A stretch of DNA of 64,000 nt from assembly GCF_014898815.1 (NCBI RefSeq), contig NW_026515406.1, positions 1,116,001 through 1,180,000 of the forward strand. The letters run 5' to 3'. Below are positions 50,401-62,838 of the stretch, piece by piece. The stretch comes from Panonychus citri (Eukaryota; Arthropoda; Arachnida; Trombidiformes; Tetranychidae). Position numbers and translations under genes: made by a program. The notes beneath the pieces were generated by a model. The model saw nothing but the letters and a program-made list of their open reading frames with translations. It ran no database searches and was not told the DNA's origin. The stretch's first letter is position 1. Each line of letters opens with the position of its first letter.

Positions 50401-53400
50401 ATTAAAAATAAGGATGAAAGTAGCTTGACTGGATTGTTAAATTGTTAATTCGTTGAGTTAACTGATAAATGAGAACCTTGATCATGGAATGAGAATGAAA
50501 CATAAAGAAACTTTTCCAACAGAGATTACCCATGAATCCTACATGGAGGACATGAGATATCTGAGTTTCAGTTAATAAATGAGTCTCATTATTAATACAA
50601 TTGAATGATAAAAGTGATAAATGGAAAATAATTAAGGTATTAATTACCTTCAACGATGAATTTAGGATCATCAACAAGTTCCTTGGGTCTCATCCATTTG
50701 AATTTATTTCCTTCTTTACTTGAAAAGTAAAGAGATGATCCAATAGCTGGAAACGATTTATCCTCAAACAGTTGACCATTTTGTTGACAGAATTCACGTA
50801 GTTGATTAAAATCTTGAATAGCATCTGAATTAGGAGCTCTGAATCCAGAACCGTGTTCACCAAACTGTTCAATTGGTGAGAGAGAGAAAAAAAATATCAC
50901 CAAAGAGAGAAAGAGACAAATTAATTACGTTAATACGAAAAAGATAAACATGTAACTAGATTAACATGAGATGACAATAATTGACACAGAAAAGTAACAA
51001 TCACAACACAAGGTAAACAAAGAGTTTGAAATACAACCAACATTATGAATAACCATTGTAAGTGATTAATTAGTTGGCATCAAATTTGAAAAATAATCAT
51101 AACGAGAAAAGATCACAAAAAAGTTCAACAGTCTTTGATTGAGAGAGAAACTTATTGGGTGTGGAAGGAACAATATGGAGAGAAAACGTTTTATCGGCTC
51201 ATGAACATCAGAATCGAAGACGTGGTAAACTCAGAGTGAGAGAGAGAGAGAGAGAGGAAGATGAAAAAGAGAATTGAACATGAAGAATAGAAAACAGAGA
51301 TGAAGACAGAGATAAAAGTCTAGTTAGTTGTTTACCTTGTAGAAATGTGGCTCTCCCATTAGATTGAAAGGCTTTTTGTCATTCGAATAGGAAGATGATG
51401 ATGAATGGAAATGATGAAGATTAACTGATTAAAATGAATTGATGATTGGAAATTGTCAAAAATGAAGCGTAAACAATTGGACAATTAACTGGAATATATT
51501 CAAGACAGAGACAAGAAAAGATGAAGAGAAAAAAACAACGACAACAATTCCAATGAGTTTTTTTTTCTTCTCCACTCAAATTAAATTTCTAATCTCTTCT
51601 TCTTTCAGGCAAACTGAACAGAGATTAATTTTGAGATGATATCAATTAATAGATGAATTTACGCATGAAAAATATGGATAAATGATATAAATGTTGTGTC
51701 AATCTATCTACCAGATTCTAAATACAATAATCTATTCCCCTGGTTTCATCTGGTACTTTTATCATGTAATTGGGTTCACTGGAATACAATTTAGATTCTG
51801 GTTCGATTAGGAAACGATAAGTGGAGGCTATAAAATCACAAATTCACCGAGATGAAGAAAACAAAACACAAGGAAAAAAGAACAAAAAAACAATGGAATT
51901 TGGAATAAGAATGGGATTTAGATGAGCTAAGTTACCAATGGACACTTTCAATGGACCAAAAAGTGTCAACTTGATGGTGGTTTTGATGACAGAGAGAGCA
52001 GGAAACAAGGTAACAAATAATCAGAGATAATGTGATTACTTAAAAATGAAGATTAAACACAAAAAATTGCTGATCCAAGTTAATCCGATTGAAAGAGATA
52101 AACACTTTATATTTTCGGGTGGGTCTCTACTTTAAATGATGATGATGATGATACACAAAAAGAAAATGTTGTTTAACAACAAGAAACAAACACTATTTGG
52201 TTATGGTGGAAAAGTGAAGATGAGTTGATGATCCCTTTCAATGGTTTCAAACATAGAAAAACAATAACACAATTAACTGGTGATTGGATGGAAATTAGAA
52301 CTAATTGTAAATTGGTAATTGTAACTATTTGCTACATTTAATTGTGGAACAAAAATGAAACATTCTAAACAATTAAAGACAAAAAAGAGATGATGACAAA
52401 CCAGAAAAAGAGATTAACTCATGTGTAACTGAATAGACATAAAGACTTGAGTGGAAAGAGAAAGAGACAAAAGTAAACAAGAGTAAGAGAGAGAAAGAGA
52501 AAATCTTAATTATTCTAATCTTAATTGTTAGAAACTCATCAGATTTGATCAAATTATCAAATTCTCCGATTAAATTGATTAGAATCTCTCGTTTTCTATT
52601 AGAATAGAAAATAACTCGACCCTCAGGGGAAAGAAAAGAAAACCCGGTTTTTTTTATTCTCTTTTGCGATCATAACAACAAAGATTTTTTCTTTGTTTAC
52701 AGTTGATTGTTTTTCTTTTTCTCGACAATTTGAATCTGTTTTATCTTAATTGTTTCTTAATTTGGTTTATTAAGATGTGATTAGAGTTGTGAACAGATTC
52801 AAAGCTATTGAATTGTAGTTCGTTTTGGTGAAAATGAATTTGCCTTTTAGCTTTTTCCATGTGTTTAGGTTACATGTGATTCTTGTGCATTTATATTTGG
52901 ACCTTGGTCAATATTTTTGTTTGTGGTAATTGCGTTGATCCAATTGATTGTTCACCTTTAATTTTGTGATTTTCTTTGTCTACCGGTGTTGTCTGGTTAT
53001 TTTCTTGTTATCAATGAACCAGAAATTTGGTTGACACAATCGGATGAAAAACCATTAATTGGTTATCATCTGTTAGGATTATCAATCAACCACCAGATCT
53101 TTCAAGTGTCTTACTTTTATCTCAATTTCAAAGGACTTGATTAATCTACTAGTCTAACTACTGGATGTTTATCTCAAATTGATTCACTTTGGTGTATTAT
53201 TATTATTGTCAAGTATCATACATGTAATGATTACCACTTACATTGTGAAATTGTTTCGGTTGCTTTGGTGCTGGTGGCGGTTTTACAACCTTTGGTTTCA
53301 ATATAAATTCACTTAGAGCTTTTATCCCTTCGGTTATCACCTCTTCATTAACGTTCAATTTTTTCAGTGTATCCGGTCCGATGAACGAGGCTGCTGGATT

Positions 53401-53472
53401 TTTCCCCTGCGGAGACAAGACTGATGATGCGCTATTGGCCAAGTCAATACATTGGGTCAATTGATTTCCCAT
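44481..53472 (-). CDS. Classical calpain (CysPc-CBSW-PEF)
   Basis: Calcium-activated cytosolic cysteine protease. Exons 5'-3': 53242-53472, 51336-51371 (uncertain), 50648-50864, 48060-48197, 47842-47992, 47698-47762, 47479-47628, 47318-47389, 47159-47231, 46936-47090, 46278-46867, 45918-46085, 45458-45593, 45226-45231 (6-base microexon), 45035-45106, 44583-44947, 44481-44507. Product is about 883 residues. The N-terminus is a Pro/Lys-rich linker with no EF-hands. The catalytic triad is intact: Cys176 in GELGDCWLLA, His335 in GHAYSIT, Asn363 in RNPWG. A C2-like CBSW domain follows (EGEWVAGVTAGGCRNN, YNASVAKSPTFINLREVS), then a penta-EF-hand domain with LDDDRSGKLGLDEF and HDKDLSGTINTAEL, ending EWVERVMYC. 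Introns of 1.9 and 2.45 kb lie near the 5' end. The ATG inside exon 2 could be an alternative start. The exon 12 donor (GTTTGT) is weak. Confidence 0.92.
45226..45231 (-). other. Six-base calpain microexon
   Basis: ATATTG is flanked on the minus strand by AG and by a good GTAAG donor. Inclusion gives KKDIEFKFDGF at the start of the penta-EF-hand domain; skipping gives KKEFKFDGF, also in frame. Other calpains have a residue pair of this kind here, so inclusion is favoured. Confidence 0.5.
47629..47697 (-). other. 69-base stop-free intron in calpain protease core
   Basis: GTATGA...CTTAG, a multiple of three and open in frame. Removal gives DFTGGLTEFYE, the conserved calpain reading; retention would insert 23 residues (MKKSPKLEPYKFY...) in the catalytic domain. 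Cys-to-His spacing is 159 when removed, close to the usual 157. Confidence 0.8.
51239..51258. repeat. (AG)n microsatellite in calpain intron
   Basis: About 10 AG units just 3' of exon 2 within the intron. Confidence 0.85.
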
Positions 53473-55035
53473 AATGATGATTGAGATGAAAAAAAAAATG
53501 GTTACTCTATGTTATGGTTAATGTTTCAAGTTGATTGTTGAATTTGAATCTTGATTCTTCTCCCACTGATTCACAAAATTTACTTTCCCGTGTTTGGCAT
53601 TACGACTAATTGTTGCTGTTGTTGATGTTTTGATGTTGCAAATTGATTGACGAAACAAAGGAACAATTTCACATTAAATTGCACTGGTGATAAACAAATG
53701 GTTCAACCCAAACAAGAGTAAATGATCATCTTTACACTTCGAAGGAGCAAGAGGAAAAGGAGGAAAGAAAAGACGAAAGAGGAAAGTGGAAAGAGGGAAG
53801 ACAGAAATGTTCAAACGAAATGTTTGTTATTCTCAAAGGATGATGATAGTGAGAAGACAAATCTACCAAGATGGTTCCTAGTCACCTAATTAGAGTTACC
53901 AAGAATAGATTTCAATCAGAAGGGATGAAATGGATGGAAACACGACAGCGAATCTCACATGCAAATGCGCGGATCACAATTCTTTCATTCACTTGGTGAC
54001 TTCTTCTTTCGCTGACAATCGTCGAGAAAATATTCAACGATAACCTCGATTGATTTGAACAAAAATCTCGAAAAATCAATACGAAAATATTGATAGTGAA
54101 GAAAGGATTAGATTTTTCCAACTATAACTCCAAAAAAATCGTGATTCTTACCAACGAGTCAACTCATACCATATTTTCAGATGGAAGAACGAAAAAATTA
54201 AAGTTCTGGTCCAAACCTCGACTTTCATTTTCATGGAAAATCAAATTTTAAAGTCCACGATTATTTCATCCGATTATAACATCCGAATCCTTGTTAATTA
54301 CTAACAGTTATTGTTTTCAAATTTCAATCTAATTGTGTTATTGATTGCTAACCGATAATCTAATCGATTGATTCTGGTTAATTTCTGGTTTCAATGCTAA
54401 TCAGACCTTTGATCATTTTGTTGATTGATTATTGGGAATTCAATCATATTACTATTAATATATACATAATGCTAGTATTTTGTTAATTATTGAGCTTCAA
54501 AATTGTTCAAATGTTTTATGTACCGACCTGTATGTACTCTTGTTGATAAATTAATTTTTTTTTGTTAATTATTATAATTGTTAACGGTTAATTGTTTAGA
54601 GATTTAATTACAATTGGACTAAGTTTTATTCTAGTGAAAGTTGATTGAGTTGATTGATTTCCAGAGTAATAATCATTTGATTATTTTTCATGTTGACCAA
54701 ATAATGATAGTTTACTAATTAATCAGATTAGATATTTTTTTGTTCTTATGTTACAATTATTATCAAGCAAATCATTCAGAATATTTAAACCGATTATGAA
54801 TAACCGATTGTCAAATCAGTTTTATCCAACAGTCAAGTTGTCAACGACAATTAGTTTAATTGTAGAAATCTGAAAATGATTAAGACTTTGATTGATCTTA
54901 TTGTTAGAATTAGACTTATGATAATTTAATTCAATTTCAAATACAAATTAATTGTATTTATAATCAATTTTGATCTCTGTCGATAGTAAAAAGCTTCTTC
55001 ACTTTCATTGAGAGCATTTAATGGTCCATTACGCT
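53473..55035. other. Intergenic, no gene seen
   Basis: About 1.6 kb between the calpain start and the 3' end of NRF-6-like copy B. Includes a GA-rich patch at about 53740-53810. No supported exon. Confidence 0.5.
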
Positions 55036-57755
55036 TCAACTTATTTTTGGCTTCGATTTGCAAAACCAAATCAATTTACCGACTGGATCGAATACAATTA
55101 AATGGAAAATAAATCCACCGATAATTGATGCGATTACACATTTAATCCCAGTGAAAACCTAGTGAGAAATGAATCAACATGTTAATCAACTGTTTTCAAT
55201 ATAAAGAAACTTACAAGGCTTATGAATGACGAGATTTCTTTTCTTTGGTACGTGTAGACCATGACGATTGCTACAGTGTGGACATAATAAGATGATCTCA
55301 ATACTGTCGATACAAAATGAAGCAATCGATGATTTCGTTGAGTGTCAGTTGATTTAACTGCGAGTTTAATTATGTTATTGTTATTATTATTCAACGTTTT
55401 GTCCTCCCGATGAGCGAAAAACGATTTCAACTGTTCACTGCTCGACATTATGATAACTGAATAAAATATTATCGTCAATAGCCGATAGATGACAACGTAA
55501 ATAGAGTTTAAAGTTGGCCCTTTACAATAGTTTTCCAATGAAAGTCGGATAAACGGTAAAATCGTAAGAAAAAGTATCACACAGGAAAGAGAAATTTTTC
55601 TTAATTGCTGAACAATTTGATGATCATTCATGATCAAGTAAGTCCAAAGTGGTCCCATCAGGTATATCCAAAGATGCATCAGTGTAGGGAAATAAATAGA
55701 ATCAGCAAAGAGTATCATTGTCCTGTGGAAACAATTAGTTATTAACTGTCTCGATTTAGTTGAACATAATTAATTTATCTTATTACCCGATATCAAGTTT
55801 GCCCATATGAAAGTTAATTGGTAGGTTATTGATTAGTGTGTTTAAACCAAAGTAGATCAGTCCACTGATGACGATTAAAATGTTCAACGTTACAGCAAAT
55901 TTGGGTTTTCGTTTATAAAAGTGAATCAATGTAACAATTAAAGGCAAGAGTTGAAATTCAAGAGCAATTGACCAAGTGTGAAGTAAACACTAAAATAATG
56001 ATAAAAGTGTTAGTTTAATTGTGACGACAACAATTTTCCAAATTGATTGTTACCATTTCCTGAGATGGACGATAATTGTTTTGCCAAAACAAAAGATTAG
56101 CCCAAAATGATTTAATACAATTATTAGCAGTCCAATCAAGAGCTATCACACTAAATGGACCAGTAACAATTAACGGGCTAATCAGAGTGATCGCCAACAA
56201 TACGAATTGAAGAAGCAAAATTCTGATTGGAACGAAACGAAAATCAAATCAAATTAACTTTTACCCAATCAAATACACTAAATAAAAATACTCACTGAAT
56301 TATCTTGTCGATTATATGTTTAAACGATGAAATAATTGTTGTTGATTTTCCAGTAACTCTCCACATCTCCAGTGATCTGGTCAGTCCTCTAATGATGAAC
56401 GAAATTTATTCTTAATCAAGTACAGTTAAGGTGAAAAATTTTCTGCACTCACCCATAGACGAAGAGTATTTCGTACACATAAATCGGTATAAAACTGAGT
56501 AAATATTTATTGTCTTTGAACTCGAGGAGAAAAACATCAACTATTATTGAAAGACATCAAAATCGTCGATAATTAATAAGCTCAATTCTCTAGCAATTAT
56601 TGACAGTAGATGACAATTAATACTCACAGAAAAATACAATCAATTTGCAAATGAAAAACCAGCCCGAGCAATGGAGTACCAATGTGTATAAGTGCAGAGA
56701 AATGCCAAGTTTGGTGATGAATTGACACCGAGCAGCTGAACTTGGATTGACAAGACGATCGTAGCTTTTAATTATCGAGAAACAATTAGTCCAACTTGAC
56801 GAGTGTCCAGATGACCAGTCCAACAGAGTTCCATAAATATTGACCAACAAAAGTGCGAGTATGAAGATGCTGAATAGACAATTAAACTATTCCTAATTAT
56901 TAATGTTTCGATATTTGTATTGTGAGGAAAAACTTACAGAGACAATTTTTGATATAAATTTGATTCAACGATTCTCGTAATTAATGATGATTTGATTTTG
57001 CATTGATCAATCTTAATGAGGTGCCAATGATGTGGATGCAAAGCTAATAATTGATATTCACACAGAGATTATTGTTTAATTGATCGATTCTAATATTATT
57101 CTTACGATTGGAATTACCTTTAGTGAAAATGTTGATAATATCGATTTGTGAACATGATGACGGAGTACAAAGGCCAATCTTAAAAACGGCTTCTTGAGTT
57201 GGTTCGATTACTTTATTCCGTGTAAATGGATTGATAGACCATTCGGATCGATTAAGTGTCGGTAGAAATGATATTGTACAATGTTGTCCCAATTCACTTG
57301 TCGATTTTGTTTTAATATCGTTAGTCCACTGGACACTTAGACATTGGTCGAAATTTCCTAAATCTGAATATCCCGTTGAAAGTGCGTTTCTCGGAAAGTG
57401 GCCTGACGAGGACATCACTTAATTAAGATAAACTATCGTATTAGAAAACTAGAATATTGTAAAGTAATTTAATTAACAACAATATTTGTTACTCACATTT
57501 GATTGACCATTTTCGTCCATTGGTCAAGGCTTTTTGAACATTGATTAAGCTTTTTGCACAAGATGATGAGACATTAATTGTTTCTAATTGTGTAGTATTA
57601 ATTGTCGACCAGAAAATATTATCAAAGCCCAATTGCATAAGTTTTGATTGTTGATAATCAAGATGAACATCAATCGATTGTATTAAATGAAATAGTCCAT
57701 TGATTAAAAGAAAATCAATCAATAAGTTATTCAGTGATGAACGAATTAAATTCAT
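55036..57755 (-). CDS. NRF-6-like membrane acyltransferase (copy B)
   Basis: Second NRF-domain/acyltransferase-3 protein, diverged from copy A at 30133-33789 and in opposite orientation. Ten exons (57497-57755, 57118-57417, 56938-57043, 56628-56869, 56453-56540, 56296-56388, 56054-56222, 55787-55989, 55215-55722, 55036-55158) join in frame to 696 residues. After a signal-like leader come CAKSLINVQKAL, MSSSGHFPRN, GNFDQC, GQHC and CTPSSCSQ (NRF domain). Multi-pass helices follow, with LHTWSIALEFQL and LMHLWIYLMGPLW. Exons 3, 6, 7 and 8 have exactly the lengths seen in copy A (106, 93, 169, 203) and the early phases agree. The A-copy intron after its ninth exon is absent here, where exon 9 is a single 508-base exon. 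A shorter C-terminal cytosolic loop again carries poly-Asn. Probably a membrane protein of the ER or apical surface; substrate unknown. Confidence 0.9.
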
Positions 57756-58489
57756 ATCGACAATTTATTAACTATTAAACTATTCACGAGCTGATTTTTG
57801 AACAGTTTGTCAATCAAATCATAAGATTTAATGATAATCTTACCAAAGACTTAGATTTTTATTACAACTTTAGTGACCATAACCAAGTCTCTGGTCACTA
57901 ATAAATTTCTTAGTCAAAATAATCATCTTCATGTTTTATAACCGATCAGGGAATTCCCAAAGTTCATAGTAAGTAAACAATTAAATTAGTTTTACAAAGT
58001 TAATTAGTTTCTTTTTCCTTTCCTCGAACTTTTAGTTATTCAAAGTGATTTCTTTTTACCGAATGTAAATTTCATAATTAGCATAATCAACATTGAAGGT
58101 CAATCTTAGCCCGAGGCGTCCGTAGATTCAACAATACATTCAATTGGAAACTCATTTTTATAAGCATGTAGAAAGATGATTGATTTAAACTAATCAGCTG
58201 ATCACCTTAGTGTTGATTATTATTAAGTATTTAATATGAATTATCGGAGAGCTTGATCTTAATAGAAACAATCAATGAAGATTTAGATCTGTGGAAATTG
58301 AAATGATTTGAATTAAGAGTTGATATCAAAGCAGAAATTTTAATATTCAATGTTTGGACAATTAGCATTACAGTTTGAGCAATTAGTTGGCATGAAGTTA
58401 AGGGGATTCAGAAAGTAATTGTTGATCATGAAAAGTTATGAATATTTCACAGCTCTTGACTAATTTCTAATTGTAAAGTAATAGGAAAA
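57756..58489. other. Intergenic, no gene seen
   Basis: About 730 bases between two minus-strand genes, holding the NRF-6-like promoter and the QNG1 3' UTR. No exon or clear signal. Confidence 0.5.
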
Positions 58490-59854
58490 CTAATAGTAAA
58501 TTGATCTAACTTTATGATGTGGCAATTTAAAATCAATCGCTTCAGCATTGCTACGACGAGTGTCCCATAGCCAAAAATCAACAATTATCGAGTTAATTAT
58601 CAGTGAATGATTCTGATTCCTTCGTGCCAATCGTCGTACTTGGTGTTTAATTTTTTCCACCGCATAAATTGTTCCCGCTCTAATTTCAGTCTCATCTGGA
58701 TCTCCGTGTCTCATTAATTCACCAAATTTAAGACGAGCAATTAGTTCATTCTTGTAAGTTAGAGCATTGTAATAGTACAAAATCTGAGGAACTCTGTAAA
58801 TCAAATTAGACGATTAATGATTGAAATCACTTCTCATTTGATGATAATCAATTACCTGTAATCAGCAAAAGCTGTCAATTCCTCAATATCATGGAAATGT
58901 CCAATTCCTTGATTCTCATAACAAGCGTAAATATCAGCAATTAAGATCTGAGCTCGTTTATGGAAAGAAACTGCAATGGGATAAGATTAGATTATCAAAT
59001 AATCTAAATATTAATCTGGTTTACAACTCAGGTAATTAATTGTTACCTTTCTTCCCATTGTATTCAGCTACATCTCTGAAGCTCGGAAAACGATCAAGTA
59101 TCTTCTTTAGCAGGATCATCGCACTTGATTTAGATTTAACAATCAAAGCGGCAAAGTTATTACCCAAGTTCTGGAATATAATTGATTAGAAGATTGATTA
59201 GAAGATCAGAACGATGGATTGATTGTGGACAAATTGTGATTAAGATGATGAAAATTGGCACTGACACCATTAGCACTTTACCATGTTTCCTCATGATGCG
59301 ATGTCTCTCCTCCATCAAGGGAAAGTCAATCAGTTCGTTGGGTTTACCTGGACGATGAGCCTTAAGTATCCGTTTCACTTGGTACAAAGTTAAATTACCA
59401 TAATAAGCGGGATCAACCATTGGGATTCCTTGGTCAAGGGCTCGATTAATTGCCGCACAAAGTGCCCAATAACCAATGTATTCAACTCCTCGCCAAGTGA
59501 CTGCGAACTCTTCACCTTTATTGGCCCAAAAGGAAAAGTTGAGCGAATCAACTAAAAAGATCCAGTTAATTGTTGTATCACAAAGGGTTTTAGGATGTAA
59601 CGGGTGCTTCCTCCAAGCCGATAAATCATATTGATTGGCACTTAGAGTTGAGTACAACTAAATATGTAACAGGTCATGGAAAAGAAATGATTAGTTCAAG
59701 GTTAAAGGTCGAGAATCTTTTTCCTTACTTCATTGGCCACGAACCGAATTCCATCCCAATTAACACGAACATTTTTCGAAACCGAGTGAACATATTCCCC
59801 CGTTTCGTAAGGTGACATTGGTTTAGGACCAAGAAGGTTAACTATAAAATCCAT
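58490..59854 (-). CDS. QNG1: Queuosine 5'-phosphate N-glycosylase (queuosine salvage)
   Basis: Releases the base queuine from queuosine monophosphate so that it can be reinserted into tRNA; formerly C9orf64/DUF2419. Animals cannot make queuine and recycle it from food and microbes. Five exons (59729-59854, 59268-59657, 59047-59170, 58856-58970, 58490-58793) join in phases 0, 0, 1, 2 to 352 residues; the human protein has 341. Family marks are NWDGIRFVANE at 34-42, VDSLNFSFW with Asp79 in the nucleoside site, GYWALCAAINRALDQGIPM, PLMEERHRI, FPSFRDVAEYNGKK, KRAQILIADIYAC, ADYRVPQ and a C-terminal VDFWLWD...PHHKVRSIYY. All parts of the fold are present. The next gene upstream, bL33m, starts 830 bases away on the same strand. 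Confidence 0.93.
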
Positions 59855-60353
59855 CGTTTAATCTGCGAGTAATTAACTAATTAACTGAGAAGATTAGACT
59901 TTCTTAAGTAGAGTAACAAAAAGACACTTAATACTTTCAACGTGCGACAGTTGATGAAGATACTTAAGTGAGAAAAACTAACAGTTAGTGGCAATTTTAA
60001 ATCTTTAATCACTTGAACTACATAATCTCTATGATGGATTGTACAATTAGCTAATTGCTCAATTTGATGTTCTCTTACCAGATTGGTTGATATCAAGGGT
60101 TGGAATAAGTTTCAACCCAAAATTAAACCAATATCTTTGTGTTTGATTTCATCATTTGATAACAAGGGAAACAAAATTCACGAAATAAATTTAATTCAAT
60201 TTGATTTAGATGAGAATCAGCAAAAGAAACCATGGAAATAATTGTTAACCCAATAAATTATTTAGCAAATTGTTTATCTTGCAACATTTTTGCTTCTTTT
60301 ATACAATCAGCTAGCACTAAATTACAACCCATTTGATGAGCATCGTTAATTGT
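59855..60353. other. Short intergenic stretch, no gene seen
   Basis: 500 bases between the QNG1 start and the bL33m stop. The open frame at about 59881-60096 lacks support. Confidence 0.5.
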
Positions 60354-60686
60354 TTAATATTTACAAGAATGAACTTTTTTATCCTCAAGGTAAATCGCCA
60401 TGTCTTGTATCTTGGGATCGTATCTTAACACTTCCAGTTTCTCCCCGGCTCTTGGGCGAATGGCGTTTCTCCGATGTCCAGTGACGACACTTCTAATACA
60501 GACCATGATAAACCTAATTAACAAAAAATTAAGAGCAAAAGTTAATCCAGATTAACAACCAATGAAGATATGACAAAAATGTGATTCAATGTGAAGCGAA
60601 AAGTAAACATCTTGATTAGGAGGTTTAATCATTAGATAGACACGAAAGGAGTTGATTAAAACTTACTTGGATTTATTACCGGCCAT
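60354..60686 (-). CDS. mRpL33: Mitochondrial ribosomal protein L33 (bL33m)
   Basis: Small protein of the large mitoribosomal subunit, near the E site. Two exons (60667-60686, 60354-60513) join in phase 2 at an AA|GTAAGT donor to give only 59 residues; the human protein has 65. The sequence MAGNKSKFIMVCIRSVVTGHRRN, then EKLEVLRYDPKIQDMAIYLEDKK, matches the bL33m plan: an N-terminal basic strand, an Arg/Asn-rich middle, then EKL-x(4)-YDP and a Glu-x-Lys-Lys end. The usual Cys pair of bacterial zinc-type L33 is absent, as in other animal bL33m. Like the human protein it needs no long presequence. It is only 232 bases from the UTP23 stop, so their regulatory regions nearly touch. An ATTAAA overlaps the stop codon. 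Confidence 0.88.
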
Positions 60687-60918
60687 TTGGAGAGGATTTT
60701 AAATTAAATTACTGTGATTAACTTGGAAAATGAGTACAGAATTAACGAAAGATAATTAGATTTTGTGAGAAAACGAGGAAAAAATTGTCAATGAGAAAAA
60801 GTATCAGCTGATTTGGTTACCATGGAAATGGAAAAGTAAAAATTTTTGATTGTAAGGTGATTTGTGAAGAGAAACTAAATTAGTTAATTTAATTGAATAA
60901 AAAAATCATTTTAACATG

Positions 60919-61845
60919 TTAATTGTCTGGATTTTCTTCGTTATTTGGTTTAGTGAAAGTGTCAATAACTTTTTGGATGATAGAGAAATTTGTTGATTGT
61001 TTTCTTCTTCTTCGTTTTCTTTCAGTTTTCGAGTCTTCGGTTGATTTTGAATTGGTTTTATTTGCTTGATTATTTGCAATTTTTTTCTTCTTTTTGCAAG
61101 ATAATGGATTAGGTTGTTTGGGTCCTTTTCTTTTCTTCTTTTTACTTGCTTCATCCTCTTCATTGGCTCCTAATAGTTCACCTTTCAATTCCCTTAAACG
61201 TTCAAGTTCAACTTGTTCAGATCCAACTTGTTTACGTTTTATCTCAGTTCCATTTTCAATACTAGCCTGCGAAGGTGCTTCTAAATTCATATTATTATTT
61301 TTCAAATAGAGCAAAGGACATCCAGGTACTTTCCGTAATTCTTGTGTCAAAACTTTGTCTGAAGTGGCGACGATAAAGTGATCTGAATTTTCTTTACCAA
61401 CCAATGAACGAATACAGGCTGCAGCACCAATAGGATTTTTATGTCCACATTTACGGGGTTTAAATTGTTTAACAATTAGAAATGCACCATAAACAGAGTG
61501 ACCTAAAAGGAATAAAATTTAACAGAAACAAAGAGAGAATGAAAATTAAAAAATAGTCACATTATTAGAATCAAATTCTCAACAAGAAATGTGAATATAC
61601 CAATAAGACAATAGCACATTAAACTCACCAATGTTTTGTACCTCGTTAATTACACAAATAGTAGTGTTAAATGTAACTTCATCTCCAATATATTTAGGTA
61701 ATTGCTCACGAATATTAACTTTATTTTTCAAAGCTCTCTGACAAAAGGTCCCATCAATTAGCACTTGATAAGGAGCTCGGAAACCAAAGTTAGTACGATA
61801 AAATTGTAAGTACTTACTAACCCTCTTGTAACGTTTCACCTTCAT
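60919..61845 (-). CDS. UTP23: rRNA-processing protein UTP23
   Basis: Nucleolar factor of the small-subunit processome, needed for early 18S rRNA cleavage and release of snR30/U17 snoRNA. Two exons (61629-61845, 60919-61502) join in phase 1 to 266 residues; the human protein has 249. Begins MKVKRYKRVSKYLQFYRTNF. A PIN-like domain follows (LIDGTFCQRAL, CVINEVQ; DHFIVATSD). A zinc site lies within it: Cys91-x-His93, Cys102 and probably His114. PGCPLLYL closes the domain. The C-terminal 110 residues are a Lys/Arg-rich, disordered nucleolar tail with KKKKRK and KRRRRK. I start at the second in-frame ATG-like position (61845) because it matches the family N-terminus. Confidence 0.93.
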
Positions 61846-62838
61846 AACGATCAATAAATTAAATAATGAACAAAATTAATGAGAGAATAAAATAAACAAT
61901 CAAAATAAAATTGGAAAACAAAAGGAAATTTAAAAAGAAAAGTCAACCATGTGTTTGGAGTTAAAGAGAAAATGAATTTTTCTTCTTGGCGCCAAATACA
62001 AATTATTTCGATTTAATTGTAAACTTTGATTTTATTTTTTCTCGGTTTTTAATTGTCCCTTTTGGTTGATTTACTTTAATTGGAAAATTGAAATTCTGTG
62101 TTCTAGTGTTAATAATAAATTACGATTTTCTTCTGAGGGTTTTGATAGTCTCGAGTTTGAAATGTTTAATTTAATAGAAATAAATTGTTACCTGTGAATT
62201 TATTTAACAATTGAGATAAATGTTTTTCAATCAAATTAAGGCAATTAAAAGTCATTAGAAGGTGAATGATTTGGAGAGAGGAAGATAAATAAAATAGTCT
62301 ACAATTATGATTGATTACATATTGAATATGCTTTAGTGTGTGTCCCATTTATGGTTTTGGTAGAGAGAGAGAGAGAGAGAAAAATTAAAGAAACAATTTG
62401 GTTGATAACTTTAGTCAAGTTGATTAATTAGCCTTGATTTTGTTTTCTCTTCTTGTTGATTGACTTTGATTGTGTTGGTATGATTTAGGATGATTTTCGT
62501 TGATTATCCAAGGTTGATAATAATCACAGTTTTATAAAAATAGAGCTTAGAATCGTAAGTATAAAAAATGGTTTTTTTTTCATGGCAATAATTGTTTGGT
62601 TCATTTTGTTTCCTTGATAATGATGATGATGATTAATACCTTAAATCCAGTTAGCACTAATAATTGTTTGATGAATGATACTGTTAATTATTGGAATTTA
62701 AATATTACTCAATGGTGGGTAAAAAAATATGATAAGGCCAAAGTAGGTGGACAATTTAAGGATAATTAAAGACTAGGTTGATCCTCTTTTCCTTGTAATT
62801 AGTAAATGGAAATTAATTGTATGATTATTGGCCCTCTT
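61846..62838. other. Intergenic, no gene seen
   Basis: About 1 kb upstream of UTP23 and downstream of the proline-rich gene, with an AG microsatellite at about 62362-62380. No exon was supported. Confidence 0.5.
62362..62380. repeat. (AG)n microsatellite
   Basis: About 9-10 AG units between UTP23 and the proline-rich gene. Confidence 0.85.

Noticed and set aside
58490..59854. Bacterial transfer origin of the queuosine salvage gene
   Set aside because: It has four spliceosomal introns and matches the animal form over its full length.
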